Source: Enterovibrio norvegicus_B (lineage in GTDB: Bacteria > Pseudomonadota > Gammaproteobacteria > Enterobacterales > Vibrionaceae). From it: DNA of 64,000 bases. The stretch spans positions 186,001-250,000 of the forward strand of contig NZ_MDAG01000013.1 in assembly GCF_002876705.1 (NCBI RefSeq), in the 5' to 3' direction. Every line of letters begins with the position of its first letter. The first letter of the stretch is position 1. Shown in pieces: positions 17,991-27,016 of the stretch. The translations under genes were made by a program, and so were the position numbers. The notes below the pieces were generated by a model that saw only the letters and a list, made by a program, of their open reading frames with translations, made no database searches and was not told where the DNA came from.

Positions 17991-19427
17991 ATGAAGTCAA
18001 AATACCGAGTACTACTCATTGAAGATTCAAAGCCGTTAGCTAACCTGTATATCCAGTATTTATCAGGTGAACCTATCGATTTGGTCTGCCTAGAGACGGG
18101 GCAACAGGCTCTGGATTACCTCGACAAATCCACGCCTCACCTCATCATGCTTGATCTTAAATTGCCAGACATGTCCGGACAGGAAGTGCTTAGTTGGATA
18201 AAAAAACAAGGCCTTCCCTGCTCCGTCATCGTTGTTACAAGTCACGGGTCTGTAAACACCGCTGTAGAGCTGATGCAGCAAGGGGCGGATGATTTTTTAG
18301 AAAAACCAGTGAGTGCTGAACGCCTTAAAACCACGTTGAAAAACCAACTAGAGCACGTACGTTTGCAGCACCTCGTGGACGACATCAAAACCAGTTTCGA
18401 ACGCAATACTTACCAAGGTTTTATCGGTGCAAGTCTTCCTATGCAGAACGTGTATCGTATTATCGATGCCGCAGCTCCCAGTAAAGCGACTGTGTTTATT
18501 ACCGGCGAAAGCGGCACGGGTAAAGAAGTCTGCGCTGAAGCCATTCATGCCCAAAGCCCTCGCACAAAAGCACCGTTCATCGCCCTCAACTGTGGTGCCA
18601 TTCCCCACGACCTCATGGAAAGCGAAATTTTCGGCCACGTTAAAGGTGCATTCACAGGTGCAAGCAGTGAACGAAAAGGGGCAGCCGCGCAAGCCGATGG
18701 TGGCACGCTGTTCCTTGATGAAATCTGCGAAATGGACTTGGAGCTACAAAAAAAACTGCTGCGTTTTATCCAAACTGGTCGCTATCAAAAAGTTGGGGGC
18801 AGCAAAGAGGAAAGCGTAGATATTCGTTTTCTCTGTGCTACCAACAAAGATCCCTTGCATGAAGTGGCTGCGGGTAAATTCAGAGAAGATTTGTACTACC
18901 GATTGCATGTCGTTCCCCTTGCCCTGCCACCGCTTAGAGAGCGTGGTGATGACATTCTTACCATCGCCACGAAATTCTTGCGCACCTATGCCAATGAAGA
19001 AGGAAAATCCTTCACACAATTTTCACCAGAAGCAGAGGTGGTACTTCGTCACTACCCTTGGCCGGGTAACGTAAGGCAACTGCAAAATGTCATTCGGAAT
19101 GTGGTTGTTCTCCATGACGGTGATGCGGTGTCCATTAAGCAACTACCGCCGCCACTCAATGAAACGCTGAGCGATCAAGAAATACAATCATTGGCACCAA
19201 CAACCTATGTTGAACCTTCGACAGATGCCCATGAAGCGACCACAGATTCAACACCTGTAGAAAGCTCAGACATTCGGCCATTGGAAGATGTGGAACGGGA
19301 AGCAATACAACAAGCCATCGAGTTTTGTGGCGGAAATGTTCTGAAAGCTGCAGTGTTATTGAAAGTCAGCCCCTCTACGCTATATCGCAAGAAACAAGCA
19401 TGGGAAACCGACACAGATAACGCCTAG
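17991..19427 (+). CDS. sypG: SypG, sigma54-dependent response regulator
   Basis: An NtrC-type activator of 478 residues. The receiver has phospho-acceptor Asp55 (LDLKLPDMSG). The AAA+ domain shows Walker A GESGTGKEV, the GAFTGA sigma54-contact motif and the second-region GTLFLDEI. The C-terminal Fis-type helix-turn-helix ends ..LLKVSPSTLYRKK. It should drive the -24/-12 promoters found before sypA, sypH, sypI, sypM and sypP. The gene is 154 nt from sypF and is followed by a strong terminator. Confidence 0.95.
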   Translation: MKSKYRVLLIEDSKPLANLYIQYLSGEPIDLVCLETGQQALDYLDKSTPHLIMLDLKLPDMSGQEVLSWIKKQGLPCSVIVVTSHGSVNTAVELMQQGADDFLEKPVSAERLKTTLKNQLEHVRLQHLVDDIKTSFERNTYQGFIGASLPMQNVYRIIDAAAPSKATVFITGESGTGKEVCAEAIHAQSPRTKAPFIALNCGAIPHDLMESEIFGHVKGAFTGASSERKGAAAQADGGTLFLDEICEMDLELQKKLLRFIQTGRYQKVGGSKEESVDIRFLCATNKDPLHEVAAGKFREDLYYRLHVVPLALPPLRERGDDILTIATKFLRTYANEEGKSFTQFSPEAEVVLRHYPWPGNVRQLQNVIRNVVVLHDGDAVSIKQLPPPLNETLSDQEIQSLAPTTYVEPSTDAHEATTDSTPVESSDIRPLEDVEREAIQQAIEFCGGNVLKAAVLLKVSPSTLYRKKQAWETDTDNA

Positions 19428-19480
19428 TAGTAGAGAACATCGTTCAAAACACGCTTCAACAACTGGTTTACACAAAACAA

Positions 19481-19512
19481 AAAAACGCCGCTTCATTTGT
19501 CGCGGCGTTTTT
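19481..19512. terminator. Bidirectional terminator, sypG / epimerase
   Basis: AAAAACGCCGC (19481-19491) pairs with GCGGCGTTTTT (19502-19512), giving a GC-rich stem with A and T tracts on both sides. It serves the convergent sypG and epimerase genes. Confidence 0.88.
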
Positions 19513-19532
19513 GTTTGTGCAGTCCACAGTGT

Positions 19533-20477
19533 TTACCCCACAGACAATCTCGACTTGTCGCTGTCAGTCAAATGATTCAGCAACTCTCTCAAACCTTGCG
19601 TCACACTGGTTTTTGCCACCAACCCTAATTCCTTTGTGGCGCGAGACGGACTCCCGGTAGACGTTCGAATATCACCACGTAGTGCTGGCATATGTTCAAT
19701 GGCCACCCGTGAGCCCGTGATAGACATAAGGATGGTCGCTAATTGATTCACTGACATGGCCTCTCCGCGACAGACATTAAACACATCGGGAGACACAGAT
19801 ACATTTGTCATTGCCGCACGAAGGAACCGCACCACATCGCCCACGTAAATAAAATCTCGCGTCTGCTCGCCGTCACCAAAAATGGTGAGTGAATGCCCAT
19901 CCAACACTTTGTCTGCAAAAATAGAAATGACACCGGAGTAAGGGGATTTAGGGTCTTGACGCGGACCGAACACGTTGAAAAAGCGCATACCGGTCGTCGG
20001 CACGCCGTGCACCAAAGATGCCACTCTTGCGTGCAATTCAGAGCCTAGTTTGTCCGCGCCATAAGCGGTGAGCGGACGAACTGTCGAGCGTTCAGATAAT
20101 GGCAATTCTGCATTGTCGCCATAAACCGCAGCCGACGATGCGTAAACAACGGGGGTCTTGGCCACCCTGGCAGCATCAAACACACGAATTGAACTCGTTA
20201 AATTGACATTGTGAGTCTCGATCCATTCTTGATTAGAACGTTGAACAGACGCGATCGCAGCCAAATGAAAACAGCCATCAACGCCTTCCATAGCATCATC
20301 GAGTACACCAGGAACAGAAATGTCGGCCACACGTAATTCACAGTGACGGGGTACATTGTCACGAGAACCCGTGGATAAGTTATCGACAACGCGAACGTGG
20401 TGACCATCTGCGAGGAGAGATTCAACCAAATGTGAACCAATAAAACCGCAACCGCCTGTAACTAGGTAACTTGCCAT
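19533..20477 (-). CDS. NAD-dependent nucleotide-sugar epimerase/dehydratase
   Basis: Extended short-chain dehydrogenase of 314 residues. The N-terminal GGCGFIGSHLVESLLADG is the NAD-binding motif, and the YxxxK pair is in AYGADKLGSELH, with Ser-rich YASSAAVYG upstream. Closest by eye are UDP-glucose and UDP-GlcNAc 4-epimerases (GalE/WbpP/Gne type). It probably supplies a 4-epimerised sugar nucleotide, such as UDP-Gal or UDP-GalNAc, for the polysaccharide. It is transcribed against all other genes of the locus and separates sypG from sypH, a position for which I know no counterpart in V. fischeri. The 3' end shares the terminator with sypG. Confidence 0.85.
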   Translation of the reverse strand: MASYLVTGGCGFIGSHLVESLLADGHHVRVVDNLSTGSRDNVPRHCELRVADISVPGVLDDAMEGVDGCFHLAAIASVQRSNQEWIETHNVNLTSSIRVFDAARVAKTPVVYASSAAVYGDNAELPLSERSTVRPLTAYGADKLGSELHARVASLVHGVPTTGMRFFNVFGPRQDPKSPYSGVISIFADKVLDGHSLTIFGDGEQTRDFIYVGDVVRFLRAAMTNVSVSPDVFNVCRGEAMSVNQLATILMSITGSRVAIEHMPALRGDIRTSTGSPSRATKELGLVAKTSVTQGLRELLNHLTDSDKSRLSVG

Positions 20478-20730
20478 ATCTGCCTCTGCATAAAAAGAGT
20501 GAGCTGACTCGTTCGATGCAAAGTGTTTGCCAAGTTATTTCACGCCCCGTCATTTTCTATTGCCCAAAGACATTTGGCCTAGGTTTTACGCCCTACGCAC
20601 TCAGATGCATTTAATTCTTAATGTTCATCGTTGGAAGATAAAAAGCATGAAATCACCGTCTATTGCTCCCAAGGTTCACCCTTTGTTTGGTCAATCTGAC
20701 TTGCGGTTTGAATGCCTACAAAACATGTTT

Positions 20731-20767
20731 TTCGCAAAATGACGCACTCTTTTCATCAAAATGAGAA
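20731..20767. promoter_or_regulatory. Pair of SypG-type enhancer sites before sypH
   Basis: TTCGCAAAATGACGC on the plus strand (20731-20745) and TTCTCATTTTGATGA on the minus strand (20767-20753) both match TTC(T/G)CA-N3-TGA. They face each other about 120-155 bp upstream of the sigma54 promoter. Confidence 0.6.
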
Positions 20768-20884
20768 TTTTCGGGTGCGGCTACACGCATCCATTGTGCA
20801 TGTAACTGGCTTTTCGACATTAAAAGACCGCTAAGCCTTCTGAGAACAACGGCTGACCAACATTCACTCTCACCATATGCCGAA

Positions 20885-20902
20885 CTGGCATTAACTTTGC
20901 AG
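20885..20902 (+). promoter_or_regulatory. Sigma54 promoter of sypH
   Basis: TGGCATTAACTTTGCA (20886-20901) is a near-consensus -24/-12 element, with GG 20887-20888, GC 20899-20900 and 10 nt between. Transcription should begin near 20912, which excludes longer start options and supports ATG 20977 for sypH. Confidence 0.85.
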
Positions 20903-20976
20903 TTTCATATCGCACTCGCGAGCCTTTTCGAATAAAGATCTTTTTGCTCGCGCTGACGGTAACCGTGGAGGGCGAC

Positions 20977-21993
20977 ATGAAAAAGAGAATTAATAACATA
21001 TGGATCGTTTTGGACAGTCGCGGGTTTGGTGGCATTGAATCCCACGTTGAACAACTCGCGCTTGGCCTGAAAGCCGCCAACAATCAAGTCAGCATCGTGT
21101 TTCTTCAAAATTACGGCGAACACCCTCTTCAACGCAGACTCATGTTCTCAGGATTGGATTGCATCATGCTTGATGGACGCATTGCTTCTTTGTGGCAAGC
21201 GCTAAAAAAAGAAAAGCCTGATGTGATTCATACCCACGGTTACAAAGCCGGTATTTTGGTGCGCCCTATCGCGCGATTAATGAAAGTACCTTGTGCCAGC
21301 ACCTTTCACAGCGGCGAAAAGAAAGAAGGCAAACTCCAATGGTATGACTGGTTTGATCGTCATACGGCTTTCCTCGCGAACCATGTTTACGCCGTGAGCA
21401 GCCCAATACTGTCTACGTTACCGTGCTCGGCTAAATTGGCAGATAATTTCGTAGACACCAGCAAAATCACCCAATCCTTCGGTACAGAGATCGCGTTTGT
21501 AGGTCGACTCTGTAAAGAGAAAGCGCCAGATCGTTTTAGCGTGCTGTCAAAGCGCTTCCCACACCTCGACTTCCATGTGTACGGCGATGGACCATTACGA
21601 TCAGAACTTGAGCTAAAAGCCCCGAACAACCTTGAATTTCATGGTGCACAAAAAGAAATGCACGATGTGTGGCCACGTATTGGCTTGCTAGTGATCCCTT
21701 CACGCGCAGAAGGCCTTCCGATGGCAGCGCTTGAAGCTATGGCACGCGGCATTCCAGTGGTCTCGTTTAATGTTGGCTCTCTGGATCAACTCGTCAGGCC
21801 AAATGAAAACGGTTGGCTGGTAAAACAAGGGGATATGGAAGGCATGATCTCTGCCATTCAAGATTGGCGAATGTCAGATAGCGTACAAAAAGCATTGTGG
21901 AGCAAAGAAGCTATCGCCACGGTCAAACAGCGCTTTTCAACGGAAGCCGTCGTACCAAAACTACTTGCGGATTATGCCACTTTCGCAAAATGA
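20977..21993 (+). CDS. sypH: SypH, GT4-type glycosyltransferase
   Basis: A 338-residue GT-B fold glycosyltransferase. N-terminal DSRGFGGIESHVEQLALGL is typical of GT4 enzymes, and the donor-binding region has SRAEGLPMAALEAMARGIPVV, with the E(x7)E pattern. It should add one sugar to the lipid-linked repeat unit at the inner face of the membrane. Start chosen at ATG 20977 after GGAGGGCGAC and downstream of the sigma54 promoter. The 3' end of the gene contains the first enhancer site for the next unit. Confidence 0.88.
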   Translation: MKKRINNIWIVLDSRGFGGIESHVEQLALGLKAANNQVSIVFLQNYGEHPLQRRLMFSGLDCIMLDGRIASLWQALKKEKPDVIHTHGYKAGILVRPIARLMKVPCASTFHSGEKKEGKLQWYDWFDRHTAFLANHVYAVSSPILSTLPCSAKLADNFVDTSKITQSFGTEIAFVGRLCKEKAPDRFSVLSKRFPHLDFHVYGDGPLRSELELKAPNNLEFHGAQKEMHDVWPRIGLLVIPSRAEGLPMAALEAMARGIPVVSFNVGSLDQLVRPNENGWLVKQGDMEGMISAIQDWRMSDSVQKALWSKEAIATVKQRFSTEAVVPKLLADYATFAK

Positions 21994-22018
21994 CCAAATT
22001 TCTTTCTCAGAATGACGA
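21982..22018 (+). promoter_or_regulatory. Tandem SypG-type enhancer sites before sypI
   Basis: TTCGCAAAATGACCA (21982-21996, overlapping the end of sypH) and TTCTCAGAATGACGA (22004-22018) are direct repeats 22 bp apart, two helical turns. Both fit TTC(T/G)CA-N3-TGA and lie about 75-110 bp upstream of the sigma54 promoter. Confidence 0.68.
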
Positions 22019-22092
22019 ACTGGCGTCGCGCCGACTCTGTTTTCCTTACAGGCTCACGCGGCGCTTTTCTTTATATTCAATACGTTACAAAT

Positions 22093-22110
22093 ATGGCCTA
22101 CTCCTTGCAA
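22093..22110 (+). promoter_or_regulatory. Sigma54 promoter of sypI
   Basis: TGGCCTACTCCTTGCA (22094-22109) has GG 22095-22096 and GC 22107-22108 with 10 nt between. Transcription would start near 22120 and leave a leader of about 125 nt before sypI. Confidence 0.83.
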
Positions 22111-22245
22111 ACATTTTAGACATTACAGGGATGACCATTGGCAATGACGTACAACAAGAAAGCCGATCGTCAATATGACTATCTCGCCACAGACACGTTA
22201 AACACAGAATGTGACGAGCCACTGAACTAATTGGAGGAAGAGAGT

Positions 22246-23520
22246 ATGTATTCAACCACTCAAACTCTCTCAACATCGCGCAATGTCTTATTTGTACATT
22301 ACGGTGATAACTGGATTCGTGGAAGTGAACGTTGCCTACTTGATTTACTGACACACATCGACAAGGACGCATTTACCCCTGTCCTTTGGTGTAACAGCGA
22401 GTTGCTTGCTGATGAAGCACGCAAACTCAACATCGACGTTTATGTTAGCGAGTTTCCACTCCTATTCGGTGAAACCGCACCGAAATATAATTTCCGCGGC
22501 TACAGAAAACTCATCAATCAAGGCATTGAGATTGTCGATAAGCACAACATCGACCTTCTCCACTCAAACAGCGGTGCGCCAAGCCAGTGGCTTAACGTCG
22601 TTTCTCGCGCTCGAAAATTGCCCTTGGTTTTGCACCTTCATTCACGCTACCCATTGAGAGACCGCATCACACTTGGCCTTCACCACGCCAGCATGGCGGT
22701 AGGTGTCAGCCAACCCGTGGTCGATCAACTGCTGAACGACGGCGGCAAAGAAGATCGCTGCCAAGTGATTCCAAATGGCATTGATACCGATGCATTGCTT
22801 GCTCAACCCGTCACCCACCTTCGCAAAATGTTGTCACTGCCAAGCGATGCATTCATTGCCGTTAGCGTGTGTTCACTGATTACCCGAAAAGGCGTTGATC
22901 TGCTGATTGAAGCCTGCAAACAACTGCGTGAAATGTACCTTCCCATCCACCTCGTGGTCATTGGTGAAGGGGCTGAACGCCAAAACTTAGAAAATCAAAT
23001 TCGTGCAGCGGGCCTTGAAGAGTATGTCCATTTGATTGGCGAACAACACAATGTTGTTGGGCTTTTACGTGGCGGTGCTGACATGGTTGTTTCAGGTGCA
23101 CGCGAAGAAGTGTTTGGACTGACGCTTGCAGAAGCAGGACTCAGCGGGTTACCTGTTGTCGCCCCCAATGTGGGTGGTATTCCAAGCGTCGTATCGCATC
23201 ACGAAACGGGCATATTAGTGCCTGAAGAAAATGCACACGCGATTGCTCAAGCCATGTTTCATCTCTACATCAACCAAGAACAGCGTTTGTTGCTTGGTCA
23301 AAATGGCTACAAGCGCGTCATGGAAAAATTCACGATTTCGTCTCACACCGCAAAGTTCGAAGCGCTTTACAACACCTTGCTGACAGACCCAGCCATGCCA
23401 TTGAAGTGGCATAGCCACTGGCAGGTACTTCCCCCTATTCAGGCCTCATTAAAGTTTGTGAAAAATCGCAACGTACCTGCGCAACCCGCAAAAGACCTTT
23501 TTGCGAAGGAGGCACTATGA
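22246..23520 (+). CDS. sypI: SypI, GT4-type glycosyltransferase
   Basis: A 424-residue GT-B glycosyltransferase with the acceptor-side DNWIRGSERCLLDLL and the donor-side CSLITRKGVDLLIEA, GAREEVFGLTLAEAGLSGLPVV motifs of the GT4 family. It is the first gene of the sypI-to-DUF4114 unit and overlaps sypJ by 4 nt (ATGA). An in-frame TTG at 22231 overlaps the ribosome binding site GGAGGAAG, so ATG 22246 is the start. Sugar specificity cannot be read from sequence. Confidence 0.9.
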   Translation: MYSTTQTLSTSRNVLFVHYGDNWIRGSERCLLDLLTHIDKDAFTPVLWCNSELLADEARKLNIDVYVSEFPLLFGETAPKYNFRGYRKLINQGIEIVDKHNIDLLHSNSGAPSQWLNVVSRARKLPLVLHLHSRYPLRDRITLGLHHASMAVGVSQPVVDQLLNDGGKEDRCQVIPNGIDTDALLAQPVTHLRKMLSLPSDAFIAVSVCSLITRKGVDLLIEACKQLREMYLPIHLVVIGEGAERQNLENQIRAAGLEEYVHLIGEQHNVVGLLRGGADMVVSGAREEVFGLTLAEAGLSGLPVVAPNVGGIPSVVSHHETGILVPEENAHAIAQAMFHLYINQEQRLLLGQNGYKRVMEKFTISSHTAKFEALYNTLLTDPAMPLKWHSHWQVLPPIQASLKFVKNRNVPAQPAKDLFAKEAL

Positions 23521-24653
23521 GCCGATTAACACACATTGTGATCCTTGACCCCATCGCCTTTGCTGGAGGTTCGAAAGTCTCAACCAAACATGTGCTCAGC
23601 CAGCTAGAAAGCCAAGAAGCACGCGTGACCATTCTCACCGCAGATCCTGAGACATGGGCATCGTCGCAGGCCTACGTTGCCAAGCTTCACATGCCAAAAC
23701 GCTTAGAAATGGCAGAACAAGGGTTGGGATATTTTGCTCGTCACATCTTGATCGCCATGCAACTGCTATGGCTTCGCCTCTTTGTCGGTCAAATGCACAC
23801 CGCGCTGGGCGCTTCTGGCCCAGGTGTTGATTTAGGGTTATATCTGGTTAAGGCCTTGCTGGGATATCGTTTAGTCCAAATGATCCACGGCCCTGTTGCC
23901 ACTTCTCGTACTATCGGCCGTTGCCTTAACACAGCAGACAACGTGTTTTACCTAGACGCCACTCAACCATCGCTATCGGACGCGTTGAAAGCCGCCGGTC
24001 ACTCTCCAGACGTCGCGTCACACAGCCAGTTTCAACCGTTCAGAAACGGCCTTCCAAAACAGTCTTGGCCTCGCCAATGCCAGTATGACTACGCCGTTAT
24101 GTTTTGGGCAGCGTCTTTACTAAAATGGAAAGGTCTAGACACATTCACCGCGGCACTCAGCCAACTCACCCCAGCAGAACGTCCTGAATCACACGTTTGC
24201 TATATCCGTCCCAAGCAAAGCAATTTACCCACGAGCGAAGCACCACAAACCTTGAGCAAAGTGTTTTGGCACCATGCGCCAGAAAACCTTGATGAGATCC
24301 GTGCTGGCGCAAATATTTTTGTTTCAACCAGCACGAAAGAACCGTTTGGCCTGTCGATTCTAGAAGCAATGGCCGCGGGTATGTGCGTGATCATCCCCTC
24401 AGATGACGCCTTTTGGGACCGCCAATTAACCGCCAATCAACATTGCCTGAAGTATCAACCAGACGATGTAGACAGCCTGATCGAAGCAATTCAAACCGCA
24501 GACCAAAACATGCAACAGGTGAAGGCAATGGGACAGGCAGCAAGCACCATTGCCCTTCAATATCGCGCTGACCTCTGTTTCGCCGCGATTTGCGAAAGCC
24601 TGTTGAATAAGTCGCGCCAAGTAATGCCTGAATTAGTGTCAAAAGAGCAATAA
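23517..24653 (+). CDS. sypJ: SypJ, glycosyltransferase
   Basis: A 378-residue GT4-like glycosyltransferase. The N-terminal FAGGSKVSTKHVLSQL is the nucleotide-sugar/acceptor loop, and STKEPFGLSILEAMAAGMCVI is the donor-binding E(x7)E motif. It is translationally coupled to sypI by an ATGA overlap. It probably acts in the cytoplasm on the growing undecaprenyl-linked oligosaccharide. Confidence 0.88.
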   Translation: MSRLTHIVILDPIAFAGGSKVSTKHVLSQLESQEARVTILTADPETWASSQAYVAKLHMPKRLEMAEQGLGYFARHILIAMQLLWLRLFVGQMHTALGASGPGVDLGLYLVKALLGYRLVQMIHGPVATSRTIGRCLNTADNVFYLDATQPSLSDALKAAGHSPDVASHSQFQPFRNGLPKQSWPRQCQYDYAVMFWAASLLKWKGLDTFTAALSQLTPAERPESHVCYIRPKQSNLPTSEAPQTLSKVFWHHAPENLDEIRAGANIFVSTSTKEPFGLSILEAMAAGMCVIIPSDDAFWDRQLTANQHCLKYQPDDVDSLIEAIQTADQNMQQVKAMGQAASTIALQYRADLCFAAICESLLNKSRQVMPELVSKEQ

Positions 24654-24674
24654 AAACAACTCTACACACACGGA

Positions 24675-26108
24675 ATGGCAAGGATGAAAACCATGACGCC
24701 GATGATGAAGCAAACACTGTTGTACGGAAGCAGCATTGCATTGATGAAAGGTATCTCGTTGCTGATGCTGCCTTTCATCACCCATCATTTGCCGCAAGCC
24801 GAATTCGGGAAACTAGAGATCGTCAGCAGTATTGCTGCCCTTGGCAGTATTTTGGTGGGATTGGGGTTAGAAGATGCCCTGTATCGCTTTGTCGGTGGTC
24901 AGAACGAAGCCAATGAACGCAAGCGCATGGCCGCGCGCATTTTCACACTCACGCTGGTTGTTGGCGCGTTTGTTGTGCCTGCAGGCTGGATGCTTGCTGC
25001 ATGGTTAGACGCGTTTGTGCCAGGCGGTTTAAGCACCTACCAATTGCGCCTAGTGCTACTGATGCTCGCACTGGAAGGCTGCATTGCTGTTCCACTTGGC
25101 TGGTTGAGAATGCAAAACCGTGCGACAGCCTTTTTTACTGTCGCCGTTGGGCGTGCACTGCTCCATGCGGGGCTCACTGTCGTCATGTTGCTAATGGGAC
25201 GCGGCATAGATGGCGTACTCGAAGCCGGTGTGATTGCAGCCATTACACAATCTGTTCTCCTCACGGCCTTACAAATTAAAGACACTGGCTTTGGTTTCTC
25301 AAAAGACGTCGCCAAACAAGCACTCATCTATAGCCTACCCATTATGGCGAGCGGCCTCATGGCGTTTTCGCTTAATGGCCTCGACCGTTGGGTATTGGCA
25401 GACGTCGCGTCACTCGAAGACGTCGCGCAATTTGGTGTTGCTGCCAAGTTCGCGCTGGCGGTTGTGCTATTGCTACAACCTTTTGGTATGTGGTGGATGC
25501 CAAAACGCTTTGACACTTTATACGGCGATAACGGCCGAGAAAACGCCACGCGTTTTACCAACTATGGCCTTACGCTAGGTATGATCATCGCGGTTATCGT
25601 CGCCTTCTCCGCTCCCGTCGCAATTCAACTTTTATTGCCAGAAAGCTACATGATGGCTGCCCAATTCACGGCACTCTTGATTGCTGCAGCATTGTTTAAA
25701 GAAATCGCGGAACTCATCAATTTAGGCAGCTACGCAGGAGAAACCTCCTACGCGCAACTCGCTATCAATGCGATTTCTGCTGTCGTTGCCTTCGGTACAT
25801 TGTGGATGTGGGGCGAAGAATACGGTGTTTACGGTATCCTTGCGGCGCTAGCCTTCACCCAAGGATTACGCATGGTGATGTTTTTCTGTGTCAGTCAGCA
25901 TCTCTATTACTTGCCGTACCCTATTTTTTCCTTGATGTTCATTCTTGCGTTTAGTCTTCTCTGGCTGTCAGTGAGCCAATTCGAATGGTCAATGATCACC
26001 CGTATCACCTTGACGGCTTTGGCCCCGCTTAGCGTATTCATGCTGGCGCAGAAACTTGGACTTGTCCCACCTCTTTCGTTGCAGAAATTACGAGGGCAAG
26101 CAGCATGA
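24675..26108 (+). CDS. sypK: SypK, Wzx-like oligosaccharide flippase
   Basis: A 477-residue polytopic inner-membrane protein of the MOP/Wzx superfamily, with about 12-14 hydrophobic segments spread over its length. The N-terminal SIALMKGISLLMLPFITHHL is typical of polysaccharide flippases. It should move the lipid-linked repeat unit to the periplasmic side. The start is not certain: ATG 24675, 24684 and 24693 are in frame. Its last codons overlap the next gene by 4 nt (ATGA). Confidence 0.9.
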   Translation: MARMKTMTPMMKQTLLYGSSIALMKGISLLMLPFITHHLPQAEFGKLEIVSSIAALGSILVGLGLEDALYRFVGGQNEANERKRMAARIFTLTLVVGAFVVPAGWMLAAWLDAFVPGGLSTYQLRLVLLMLALEGCIAVPLGWLRMQNRATAFFTVAVGRALLHAGLTVVMLLMGRGIDGVLEAGVIAAITQSVLLTALQIKDTGFGFSKDVAKQALIYSLPIMASGLMAFSLNGLDRWVLADVASLEDVAQFGVAAKFALAVVLLLQPFGMWWMPKRFDTLYGDNGRENATRFTNYGLTLGMIIAVIVAFSAPVAIQLLLPESYMMAAQFTALLIAAALFKEIAELINLGSYAGETSYAQLAINAISAVVAFGTLWMWGEEYGVYGILAALAFTQGLRMVMFFCVSQHLYYLPYPIFSLMFILAFSLLWLSVSQFEWSMITRITLTALAPLSVFMLAQKLGLVPPLSLQKLRGQAA

Positions 26109-27016
26109 ACAAAGGGGTCACGAATACGCTTACCTTATCAGTGAAAAGCTTACGCTGGGCGTCTACGCCCAGCGTTCAGCGTCTCGCTTTGATTTTGTTG
26201 CTCGGCGTTTGCATCTCTCTGGCCTTGCCGTTTTTCTCGAGTAACGTTCCCACCGTGTCTGAGTTCGATGCTATTCCCGCCATGTTGTGTTTAGGGTTAG
26301 GGCTGATTTTACTTGTGCAAAGCCCGATGATTACACCCCGAACGAGTGATTATGCTGTTGCCATCGCCTTGGCATTGCTCCTCGTCATCCCTAGCTTTCA
26401 AGGCGCATTGATTGTGCTTTTCTTCGTCGGTCTTTGGGTTGGGATCCGCGCACTTGCTTTCGAGCGATCTTCACGTGATTGCGGTGCGCCATCGCATCAA
26501 ACCCTTCCTATCCGACGCTTAGCCACTCGAAACAGTGCGCTTATTCTCATGGTGTGTTCGGCTCAAGCGCTCACCATTTTGTACGCATTGAAATGGTTTA
26601 CCGAACCTGTGCTCGCGCTCGATGCCAACATGGTCGCCGCGTTATTGCAGCTTGTGACAGGAACAGGCCATGCCGTCGGCAATGTCTATTTTGGCCCTTC
26701 AGATCACCAAGTGCTGATGCTAAGAAATTGTTCATCTTTGCCGGCCATTATGAGTGCATTCGCTTGCTGGTTCGCCATCGCTCGTTGGCATCATGTGGCG
26801 TTTTCTTTGCGCGAAGTGACGGTTGTATCGTTATTGCTGATCAGCGCCTTACTACTGAATGTGCTTCGGTTGTTTAGCATGGGTCTCACTATGGAATGGC
26901 ACACCTGGTGGCACTCACCCACAGGGGAGGACACCTATCTTTTCCTTTCTGCAGCCCTGACGCTGTCGATCATTTTTTGGGGGACCCGTTATGCAAAAAC
27001 GGAATTCACTCATTGA
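26105..27016 (+). CDS. Exosortase-family protein in the sypL position
   Basis: A polytopic membrane protein of 303 residues with about 8 hydrophobic segments. Three short motifs match the exosortase/archaeosortase active site in order and spacing: LRNCSSLPAI with Cys209, NVLRLFSMG with Arg255, and WWHSPTGEDTYLF with His270. Exosortases cut and transfer proteins carrying PEP-CTERM-type tails. A gene two positions downstream encodes a secreted protein with such a tail, which supports the call. In V. fischeri the gene after sypK (sypL) is described as polymerase-like; whether that protein shares this triad I cannot check. A Wzy-like role is the alternative. It overlaps both neighbours (4 and 26 nt). 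Confidence 0.8.
   Translation: MNKGVTNTLTLSVKSLRWASTPSVQRLALILLLGVCISLALPFFSSNVPTVSEFDAIPAMLCLGLGLILLVQSPMITPRTSDYAVAIALALLLVIPSFQGALIVLFFVGLWVGIRALAFERSSRDCGAPSHQTLPIRRLATRNSALILMVCSAQALTILYALKWFTEPVLALDANMVAALLQLVTGTGHAVGNVYFGPSDHQVLMLRNCSSLPAIMSAFACWFAIARWHHVAFSLREVTVVSLLLISALLLNVLRLFSMGLTMEWHTWWHSPTGEDTYLFLSAALTLSIIFWGTRYAKTEFTH

Larger units (their letters stand above)
20478..20976. other. Intergenic control region epimerase / sypH
   Basis: About 500 nt without a convincing gene. It holds a pair of SypG-type enhancer-like sites (20731-20767), a sigma54 promoter (20885-20902) and the sypH leader. The left part should also contain the divergent epimerase promoter, which I could not place. 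Confidence 0.65.
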
